Positions 1-5,681 of a DNA stretch of 6,036 nucleotides are shown one piece after another. This DNA is from Bryobacteraceae bacterium (lineage in GTDB: Bacteria > Acidobacteriota > Terriglobia > Bryobacterales > Bryobacteraceae), in NCBI GenBank assembly GCA_025350445.1, contig JANXXV010000415.1:1-6036 (forward strand), given 5' to 3'. Each line of letters opens with the position of its first letter. Position 1 is the first letter of the stretch. Under the pieces are notes generated by a model. The model was given only the letters and a program-made list of their open reading frames with translations. It ran no database searches and was not told the DNA's origin. The translations under genes and the position numbers were made by a program.

Positions 1-505
1 GACCAGTAGCTGTCCGCATCCGTAAGAAGTTTCGAGAATACGTACGACGTCTGGAATGTCAGGCCGTCACTATACCGCTTCTCAAGCCGGATGATAGCGG
101 CGTGGTAGGACGAGTGGCCGCTGTGATCTCCACCTCCGGAATTAGTGACGATGGAGTCATACTGCGGGAACGGCCGCAGCGCTTGAGCCACCGTTGCCTG
201 GTTGCCCCAAAGCGATCTGAACTGCGGGAACGGAGATTTGATTCCGGCGGCAACGGCTGCCGGGGAATCGAACTGGCTGGTCATCAATGCCCGACCGTAA
301 ATGCCCGACCGTATTTTTCGAATGCCGCGAACGGAACCTGGTTGTAACCCAACAGGTTCGCTTGCAGCTTCGAACCCAACAACGCATTGTATGTTCCTTC
401 AATCAACAAGCTATTCGTGATGATGACCTTCGTCCCGAGAATGGCGGCGCCGCTGGCATCGAATACTCTTTGTGAAGTGGCGCCGCAGTCAATCTGGGAG
501 AACAC
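1..505 (-). pseudogene. Decayed Oar-like TonB-dependent receptor (internally deleted and frameshifted), continuing past left edge
   Basis: Read on the minus strand, this is a relic of a second receptor like the one at 662-4222. From about 480 it encodes a piece of a carboxypeptidase-regulatory-like domain (VFDASGAAILGTKVIITN, compare VRDASGAVIPAAKVVLTN in the intact gene). It then jumps straight to barrel sequence (GTYNALLGSKLQ, compare TSYNASLGSGLQ). Relative to the intact gene about 780 residues are missing at that junction. The frame then stops at 284-286 because of a 14-bp tandem duplication (287-313). Past the duplication the reading frame is open to the window edge and matches again: from WGNQATV to DADSYW I count 54 of 69 residues identical to the intact paralogue. 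There is no signal peptide or credible start: a TGA lies two codons upstream of the GTG at 505. Three separate lesions make a functional product very unlikely. The left boundary lies outside the window. Confidence 0.88.
287..313. repeat. 14-bp tandem duplication that breaks the receptor relic's frame
   Basis: The unit ATGCCCGACCGTAA at 287-300 is followed at once by 13 of the same 14 bases at 301-313. Deleting one copy in silico joins the minus-strand frame exactly: YGRA then continues as LMTSQFDSPAAVAAGI, which aligns with LLNSRFDSPAAIAAGI of the intact paralogue. With the duplication the frame ends at TGA (284-286) after YGRAFTVGH. The length, 14, is not a multiple of three, so the insertion alone explains the frameshift. 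Confidence 0.93.
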
Positions 506-611
506 TGGTCAGAGCCGCGCGTCTCCCGCACGGGATCGCCGAGTTGTGGCACGGGGTTTAGCCGGTCTTCGTCATTGAGCAAAGGAAGAAACAGGCTCCA
601 ATTAAATGAAC

Positions 612-639
612 AAGGGTGCCCCGTTGCGGGGGTGCCCTT
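612..639 (-). terminator. Hairpin downstream of the large receptor gene, probable terminator
   Basis: Two 11-base arms (612-622 and 629-639) flank a 6-base loop, 23 bases beyond the stop codon of the receptor gene. In the receptor (minus-strand) transcript the stem is AAGGG/CCCTT, then a CA/CA internal mismatch, then CCCC/GGGG. It is followed by a moderately U-rich GTTCATTT. In a plus-strand transcript the mismatch becomes two G-U wobbles, so the stem is continuous, but its tail (CTTCTTCACT) is weak. Position and shape suggest an intrinsic terminator, possibly bidirectional. The lack of a strong U-tract lowers confidence. Confidence 0.5.
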
Positions 640-661
640 CTTCACTGGTTGTGATTGGCGG

Positions 662-3600
662 TTAGAAGTAGAGCTTCAGGGCCATCTGCATCGAGCGCGG
701 CGAGTTTAGCAGGTCACCCGCTCCAGTCAGCTGGCCAAGCTGGTTGCTCTGGAGGGTTAGGCTACCGGTGCCAAACCGGACACGGTTGAACGCGTTAAAC
801 GCCTCGGCGCGGAAGTCGATGTGCACCTGCTCCTTGATCGGGAACGTCTTGGAGATCGAGATGTTCTCGTTATAGTTGCCGAACTGGCGGAACTTCGGGT
901 TGTAGCGGGTCTGATTGCCGAAGGTGTTCGAGGGCTGGGCCGGGAAGAAGCTTGCCGGTTGCACGAAGCGATCGACAAACGGATCGAACTTGCCGCTCTT
1001 GGTCGGAGCGCGCCATCCGTCATACGTCGAAATGATCGGCCGGAGGCCGCCGCTAAACAGAGGCATCGAGTTGCTGGTGCCCAGGCCTAGAGGCTGACCG
1101 CTCGAGTAGAAGGCGGTTCCGGAGACGCGCCAGCCACCGATGAGCCAGTCCGCGGCGCTATTGCCAGCCAGAAACTTCTTTCCCTTGCCAAACGGCAACT
1201 CGTATACGGTGCCGAGCTTGAAGTTGTGCGGGATGTCGAACTGCCCGATGGACTTCTCCAGGCCGCGATTGAAGTGATCCATGGCCTGACCACCGACCCA
1301 GTAGCTGTCGGAGTCGGTGAGGAGCTTCGAGAACACGTAGGAGGTCTGGAACTGCAGGCCCCCGGAATAGCGTTTTTCGAAGCGGACCATGAAGGCGTGG
1401 TATGTAGAGTGGCCGGAGTGGTCTCCGCCGCCCGAAGCAGTGTCGATGGTCGAGTACTGCGGATAGGGCCGGAGTGCCTGGCGAACCGTGGCCTGGGTGC
1501 CCCAACCGCCTGTGCCTTTCAAACCCGCCGGGTCGCCGAAGGTGGGATACGGCGCTCTGATGCCCGCCGCGATGGCTGCGGGAGAGTCAAACCGGGAGTT
1601 CAACAATGTGGCCCCATACTGTGTGAGCACACTGGGATTGAGCTGGTTGTAGTTGAGCAAGCCGGTCTGGAGACCCGAACCGAGAGAGGCGTTGTAGGAG
1701 GTTTCCATGACCATTGTTGAAGTCAGTTGGCGCTGGATAGACAAATTCCAGGTAACGAACGCCGGCGGCTTGGTGGCCTCATGACCCTGCCACCAGGGCA
1801 TGGCGTCGCGGTTGGCGAAGCCGGGGTCAATGAAAGGCGGCGCGGACCACGTCGGCAGACCGTTCTTGACCAGATAGGACGGCAAGATCCCGTTGCTGTT
1901 GTCCGGGAAATTCAGTCCTAGAGTGAATCCGCGCTGGTGCGTGGAGCCTGTCACTGTCGTGATGTTGCCGTAGCTCAAACCGGCCGAGGCGCGGATGACG
2001 GTCTTTTCCCTGTGGGTGTAGGCCATGCCAAAGCGTGGGCCGATGGCCTTGAAGTACGAATCAGCCAACGAGCGCGTCCCTTGACGGCCCGTACCTGTAC
2101 CGGCGTAAATCAGCGCGCCCTTGATGCCCCCGGCGTTCGGGTTGGGTAGGGTCGGATTGAAGTCGCTCCAGCTATCGTTTTCCCCGGTCGGCGGCAGCAT
2201 GGTCTCCCAGCGGAAACCGAGGTTCATCATCAGGTTGGGGCGCACGCGCCAGTCGGTCTGGACAAAGCCGGCATACGACGGCCACTGCTGGCCGATGTAG
2301 CGGATCGTCTCTGCGACACCGTCGGCGGCATAGCCGAGTAACATGGAGGCGATGGGGCTGCCACCCGCAGTGGTGAAGTTGGTGTCGCCGGGACGGCCGG
2401 TGTTCTTGAAGTCAAATGTCATGCAACCGGAGACGCACTGGCGGCCGAAGCCGTTGTAGAACTGGTACATCGCCTGCCCGCCGAACTTGATGGTGTGCTT
2501 GCCCTTGATGATGGTCACATCGTTGGCAAACTGCTTGATAAAGTTCTCCGAGCCATTGTTGGCGCGGCCGCCCCATTGGCTGTAGTTGTTGGAGAAGTTC
2601 ATGTTGACCAGATTCTGGGAGCATTCGGCGACATTGATGGCGCAGAACTTGGTCTTCCAGTCCACGCCGCTCACAACGGTGGCCTGGGGCGGATCGTGAT
2701 TTTCCTTCCAGTCGTTGCCGCCGCCGTAGAAGTGATTAAAGACCGTGGGCGAGATATTCCAGTCCCAACTCCCGCGGAAAACGTCCGAAGGACGGCGGGT
2801 GTCGTTGTAGTTCACGAACAGGCCCGGCAAGTCCGCGGGACCGTTTGCGCCCGGCTTCTCAAATGTGCGGTTGTAGCCCCAGTAGCCCGAGATGCGGTGC
2901 TTGTCGCTAAAGACGTGGTCGCCCTTTACGCTGATCTTGGTGTTCGGCCGGATGACGCTGCCGCCGGTTACGAGGTAGTTGTTTTGGACGTAGCCGACCG
3001 TTCCCGGGGCCGCGCCATTGTTCGGTACGGGCACCTTGCCGCTACGGAAAACCCCGAGCGCCTTTACGATCTCGGGGTCAAAGAGGCTAGGCGGAATCTG
3101 ATTATTCGGGAAAACGGTCCGCGTCACGTTTCCGGCCGCGTCGGTTGTTTGCGATACCGGGTTGTAAATCGGGATCTGTTTGCCGGCCGAATCCACCCAG
3201 TTGCGGAAGTCGCCATCGTACATCTCCGGCGTTGGCACCGTGCGTTGCGCGCCGGTCGCGCCTTCGCGGTTGCGGAAGGCTTCGTAGCTGAAGAAGAAGA
3301 AGGTCTTGTTCTTGCCGTTGTAGAGTTTGGGAATCCAGACGGGACCACCCACCGAAGCTCCGAAATCGTGCTGCTTATAAATGGGACGCGCGATTCCGCG
3401 GGCGTTGTTGAAGAAGTTGTTTGCGTCCAGCACGTTGTTGCGCAGGAATTCATACGCTGTGCCGTGGAGCTTGTTAGTGCCGGACTTGGAGGCGAAGCTC
3501 ATGATGCCCCCCGTCGCCTGGCCGAACTCGGCTTTGAACCCGTTGGTGTCCACCGTGAATTCCGTGATCGCTTCGACGGACGGCGCGTTGACCGCCACCC

Positions 3601-4222
3601 AGCTCTTCGTCAGGGCGCGGGTGGTGTTGGCGGAGATGCCATCAAGGTTGGTGCCGTACCCCGCAGCCTGCCCGCCACCGAGGACGAAGTCGTTGTCGCC
3701 GCCGAAGTTCTTGGCTTCCGGCGTCATTGTGGCGAGGTTGAAGGGAGAGCGCATGGTCCCGCCGACGACGAGCGGTAGTTCGTCCACCAGCTTGTTGTCG
3801 ATCGTGACGCTCGATTTGGCATTTTCAGTGGACAACGACAGCGCGCTAGCCGAGACTTCAACCGCCTGGACCGAAGTGCCGACCTCGAGAGTCGCGTCAG
3901 CGCGAACAGTGGCCGACGCATTCAACACCAGGCCCGTAACGCTGGCGGGGCGAAATCCTTCTTTTTCAACGCGGACGGTGTAGGTTCCCACCTGAAGTTG
4001 GGGGATGGTGTATTCACCGCTGGCATTAGATGACGCGGTGAAATTTACCCCGGTTTCGGTATTTGTGAGAACGACTTTGGCGGCCGGAATGACGGCGCCA
4101 GAGGCGTCGCGAACAGTTCCTGTGATGGTGCCGCGTTCACTCTGGGCGAACATAAGCGAGGCAAAAATGAAAAGGCAGGCGAGCGATAACGCGGCTCGAT
4201 GCAAGTACTTGGCTAAAAGCAT
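662..4222 (-). CDS. Oar-like TonB-dependent outer-membrane receptor with N-terminal carboxypeptidase-regulatory-like domain
   Basis: Large outer-membrane protein of the TonB-dependent, Oar-like family that is expanded in Acidobacteria. Members are thought to bind or import bulky substrates using inner-membrane TonB energy; the substrate here cannot be read from sequence. Numbering from the ATG at 4222 (1186 aa): a signal peptide with probable cleavage after A26 (SLMFA/Q). About 31-117 is a carboxypeptidase-regulatory/Cna-B-like beta-sandwich (GTITGTVRDASGAVIPAAKV; GEYTIPQLQVGTYTV). About 118-250 is a plug-like region beginning VQAVEVSASA and including TNLDGIS and TGGIMSFASKSGTNKLHG. The beta-barrel follows, with the family motif FFFFSYEAFRNR near 308-319, and ends in a terminal phenylalanine (MALKLYF), as expected for BAM-assembled barrels. 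Two close cysteine pairs (C527/C534 and C596/C600) could form loop disulfides. An ATG at 4231 directly abuts the AGGAG and is a less likely start. Length is typical. The gene looks intact and monocistronic, divergent from the gene at 4581. Confidence 0.95.
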   Translation of the reverse strand: MLLAKYLHRAALSLACLFIFASLMFAQSERGTITGTVRDASGAVIPAAKVVLTNTETGVNFTASSNASGEYTIPQLQVGTYTVRVEKEGFRPASVTGLVLNASATVRADATLEVGTSVQAVEVSASALSLSTENAKSSVTIDNKLVDELPLVVGGTMRSPFNLATMTPEAKNFGGDNDFVLGGGQAAGYGTNLDGISANTTRALTKSWVAVNAPSVEAITEFTVDTNGFKAEFGQATGGIMSFASKSGTNKLHGTAYEFLRNNVLDANNFFNNARGIARPIYKQHDFGASVGGPVWIPKLYNGKNKTFFFFSYEAFRNREGATGAQRTVPTPEMYDGDFRNWVDSAGKQIPIYNPVSQTTDAAGNVTRTVFPNNQIPPSLFDPEIVKALGVFRSGKVPVPNNGAAPGTVGYVQNNYLVTGGSVIRPNTKISVKGDHVFSDKHRISGYWGYNRTFEKPGANGPADLPGLFVNYNDTRRPSDVFRGSWDWNISPTVFNHFYGGGNDWKENHDPPQATVVSGVDWKTKFCAINVAECSQNLVNMNFSNNYSQWGGRANNGSENFIKQFANDVTIIKGKHTIKFGGQAMYQFYNGFGRQCVSGCMTFDFKNTGRPGDTNFTTAGGSPIASMLLGYAADGVAETIRYIGQQWPSYAGFVQTDWRVRPNLMMNLGFRWETMLPPTGENDSWSDFNPTLPNPNAGGIKGALIYAGTGTGRQGTRSLADSYFKAIGPRFGMAYTHREKTVIRASAGLSYGNITTVTGSTHQRGFTLGLNFPDNSNGILPSYLVKNGLPTWSAPPFIDPGFANRDAMPWWQGHEATKPPAFVTWNLSIQRQLTSTMVMETSYNASLGSGLQTGLLNYNQLNPSVLTQYGATLLNSRFDSPAAIAAGIRAPYPTFGDPAGLKGTGGWGTQATVRQALRPYPQYSTIDTASGGGDHSGHSTYHAFMVRFEKRYSGGLQFQTSYVFSKLLTDSDSYWVGGQAMDHFNRGLEKSIGQFDIPHNFKLGTVYELPFGKGKKFLAGNSAADWLIGGWRVSGTAFYSSGQPLGLGTSNSMPLFSGGLRPIISTYDGWRAPTKSGKFDPFVDRFVQPASFFPAQPSNTFGNQTRYNPKFRQFGNYNENISISKTFPIKEQVHIDFRAEAFNAFNRVRFGTGSLTLQSNQLGQLTGAGDLLNSPRSMQMALKLYF

Positions 4223-4231
4223 AAACAGCAT

Positions 4232-4236
4232 CTCCT
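4232..4236 (-). promoter_or_regulatory. Shine-Dalgarno AGGAG deciding the receptor start
   Basis: Minus-strand AGGAG ends immediately before the ATG at 4231 and lies nine bases before the ATG at 4222. Zero spacing is not workable for initiation, whereas nine bases is close to ideal. The protein therefore most likely begins MLLAKYLHRA rather than MLFMLLAKYL. Confidence 0.7.
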
Positions 4237-4440
4237 GAGAAGCGAAACTTAGAACGCAATGTCAAACAGCATACTACAGTTCACCCGCTAGTGGAATCGT
4301 CCCAAAGCGCCAAACAGAGATCTTCCACTTGGCTAGTGCCTATCACTACGGTCTAGCAAGGAGAGACCGAAATACCGCGCGTCTTTCAGAATCGCCCCAC
4401 AGCTTGCCCCGTGCGTGATCCCGCTGCGTCCACGTCACCT
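4237..4440. other. Non-coding divergent spacer, left part
   Basis: About 200 bases between the receptor start and the C-rich leader of the next gene. No open frame here resembles a protein, and I see no tRNA-like fold or strong hairpin. Promoters for both divergent genes should lie in or near this stretch. I found no convincing -35/-10 pair for the receptor: a perfect TTGACA on the minus strand (4258-4263) has no -10 at proper spacing and sits too close to the start codon. A short inverted repeat (GCTAG 4332-4336, CTAGC 4353-4357) is too small to call an operator. Confidence 0.5.
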
Positions 4441-4560
4441 CAAAAAATCCCGGTCACACCTCTCGAAAATAATCTTAAACACAACCCTATCAACAACATC
4501 CAGCCAAAACTACCACCACCGCCAAACCGTTTCCAGCCCCTCATACTGTACCCTCACCAC
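4441..4560 (+). other. C-rich, G-poor leader upstream of the 204-aa gene
   Basis: By hand count these 120 plus-strand bases hold 49 C and only 8 G, with many CA and CCA steps (for example TACCACCACCGCC at 4511-4523). As RNA it would be largely unstructured, which is the composition associated with Rho-utilisation sites and with unstructured leaders. It is not part of any credible reading frame. Whether it is transcribed is unknown, because no promoter was identified upstream. The regulatory role is inference. Confidence 0.35.
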
Positions 4561-4565
4561 AGAAA

Positions 4566-4571
4566 GAGAGG
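4566..4571 (+). promoter_or_regulatory. Shine-Dalgarno GAGAGG for the 204-aa gene
   Basis: GAGAGG lies nine bases before the ATG at 4581 and is the only purine-rich block in this C-rich leader. It supports that ATG as the start. No other in-frame start codon lies close upstream. Confidence 0.6.
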
Positions 4572-4580
4572 TACTCGAAA

Positions 4581-5195
4581 ATGACTTCAGCTCGTCAACA
4601 GGCAGCCAACGCGCGGAACGCGCAGCGCAGCACCGGACCGGCCACCGCATCTGGCCGCGCCCGATCCGCGAAAAACGCCACCACCCACGGCCTCACCACC
4701 ACCGGTAGCGCCTTGCTCGAATCGGAAGACCCCGAAGCCTACGCGCGCCACATTGCCGAATACCGCGCCAATCACATGCCGCAAAACGAACAGCAGGCGT
4801 TCTTCGTAACCCAACTGGCGGAAGCCGCCTGGCGCCTCCGCCGCGTCCGCAAATTCGAAAACGGCATTCTCAACGCCGACCCCACGCTCTCAAACGACGG
4901 CACCCTCGACAAGGTCTGCAAGCTAAACCGCTACGAAGCCGCCATCGAACGCACCTACTACCGCGCCTACCGAGAACTCGAAAAACTCCGCGCCGCGCAC
5001 CACAAGGCCCGTATCGCCGCCATCGACGCCTACATCATGGCCCCAATCCACTGCAAACCCGCCCCGGCCCCAACCCCGCAAACTCCCACAACAAATCGAA
5101 CCCAATCCCAAAACCGGACACCGCTCAATCCCGGCCTCCGGGACCTGCTGGACCGCTGCCAGGCAGCCGCGGATCAAGGAGCGGACACCATCTAA
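4581..5195 (+). CDS. Conserved hypothetical protein with N-terminal STGP..GRARS.NA..HGLT motif
   Basis: A 204-residue soluble protein of unknown function, with no signal peptide or membrane segment. Residues 9-39 carry the pattern NARNAQRSTGP, then GRARSAKNA, then HGLTT. I recall this (typically STGPRTPEGKARSSQNALKHGLT) as the hallmark of a hypothetical family frequent in Acidobacteria and Planctomycetes. The first 35 residues are strongly basic, so nucleic-acid contact is possible but unproven. Residues about 49-95 (EDPEAYARHIAEYRANH, AEAAWRLRRVRKFENG) and 115-150 (KLNRYEAAIERTYYRAYREL) look like amphipathic helices rich in Arg, Glu and Ala. Residues 157-185 form a Pro/Thr/Gln-rich low-complexity linker, followed by a short helix LRDLLDRCQ. 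A clear Shine-Dalgarno supports the start. The gene stands alone, converging on yqeY with six bases between stops, so no intrinsic terminator fits between them. Its coding strand is unusually C-rich. It is intact in length and frame; no function is assigned. Confidence 0.82.
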   Translation: MTSARQQAANARNAQRSTGPATASGRARSAKNATTHGLTTTGSALLESEDPEAYARHIAEYRANHMPQNEQQAFFVTQLAEAAWRLRRVRKFENGILNADPTLSNDGTLDKVCKLNRYEAAIERTYYRAYRELEKLRAAHHKARIAAIDAYIMAPIHCKPAPAPTPQTPTTNRTQSQNRTPLNPGLRDLLDRCQAAADQGADTI

Positions 5196-5201
5196 ATGAC
5201 C

Positions 5202-5648
5202 CTACCCCAGTTTCGCCCGCACCCGCTCGCTCAACACCTTCCCATCCACCCGCTTCCCTGCCAGAATCACGTTCGCGGCCTTCATCACCTTCCCCATATC
5301 CTTGGCCGACGCAGCCCCCGTCTCGGCCACCGCCGCCGCAATCGCCGCATCCACCTCTTCATCGGTAGGCGCAGCCGGCATGTACCCCTCAATCATCTTC
5401 AGCTCGGCCTCTTCCTTCGCCGCCAGCTCTTCCCGTCCACCCTTGCGGAACATATCCGCCGATTCCCGCCGCTGCTTAATCAGCGTGTTCAGAATCTGCA
5501 ACTCCGTCGCTTCATCCAGCGGCTTCATCGCATCCACCTCGTGCTTCTTCAGCGCGGTCTTAATCATCCGCACCGTGCTCAGCCGGGCTTCGTCTCTCGC
5601 TTTCATGGCCGTGACCATGTCTTTCTGGATCTGTTCAAGTAGGGCCAT
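5202..5648 (-). CDS. yqeY: GatB/YqeY domain-containing protein
   Basis: A 148-residue cytoplasmic protein of the YqeY family, which shares its fold with the C-terminal tail domain of GatB, a subunit of the tRNA-dependent amidotransferase. In GatB that domain helps engage tRNA. The free-standing protein has no settled function and is presumed to be linked to tRNA or translation. Evidence: the characteristic opening MALLEQIQKDMVTAMKARDE, then RLSTVRMIKTALKKHEVD, the charged middle IKQRRESADMFRKGGREELA, KMIEGYMP, and the conserved end AKDMGKVMKAANVILAGK followed by VDGKVLSERVRAKL. Length matches the usual ~150 residues, so it is complete. An AGGA (5660-5663) lies 11 bases before the ATG, somewhat long but acceptable. 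It converges on the 204-aa gene and diverges from the aminotransferase with only 33 bases between start codons. Confidence 0.95.
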   Translation of the reverse strand: MALLEQIQKDMVTAMKARDEARLSTVRMIKTALKKHEVDAMKPLDEATELQILNTLIKQRRESADMFRKGGREELAAKEEAELKMIEGYMPAAPTDEEVDAAIAAAVAETGAASAKDMGKVMKAANVILAGKRVDGKVLSERVRAKLG

Positions 5649-5681
5649 CGCGTTTGCTATCCTAAAGGTTCACCCAATCCC

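Noticed and set aside
403..645. 80-codon minus-strand frame starting within the hairpin
   Set aside because: Its start lies inside the probable terminator stem, and its 3' half overlaps the receptor relic in another frame. The middle (LNPVPQLGDPVRET) matches nothing I recognise.
1226..1720. 164-codon plus-strand open frame antisense to the receptor
   Set aside because: Composition bias only. It has no convincing ribosome-binding site and no family resemblance, and the sense frame is unambiguous.
3290..3302. GAA trinucleotide run, possible microsatellite
   Set aside because: It encodes the FFFF of the conserved FFFFSYEAFRN motif of this receptor family. It is short and explained by coding constraint.
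2495..3778. Long (427-codon) open frame on the plus strand
   Set aside because: It lies wholly antisense to the receptor gene. Its translation is rich in Val, Arg, Ala and Gly with no recognisable domain, as expected for a shadow frame opposite a GC-rich gene.
4258..4263. Perfect TTGACA on the minus strand upstream of the receptor
   Set aside because: There is no -10 element 16-18 bases downstream (the sequence there is CTTCTC), and initiation from it would fall at or past the Shine-Dalgarno site.
4332..4357. Inverted repeat GCTAG...CTAGC in the divergent spacer
   Set aside because: Five-base arms with a 16-base spacer are expected by chance, and no promoter elements are positioned around it.
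4415..4708. 97-codon plus-strand frame overlapping the start of the 204-aa gene
   Set aside because: It sits in the C-rich spacer and runs out of frame into the real gene. The product is a Ser/Thr/His/Arg-rich string with no Shine-Dalgarno site.
5196..5642. 148-codon plus-strand frame antisense to yqeY
   Set aside because: A mirror frame of the clearly recognisable YqeY protein, with a His/Leu/Arg-rich translation and no domain.
5634..5663. Possible plus-strand promoter TTCAAG/TATCCT for the aminotransferase
   Set aside because: Weak matches with an 18-base spacer. Transcription would begin after or at the AAAGG, removing the ribosome-binding site.
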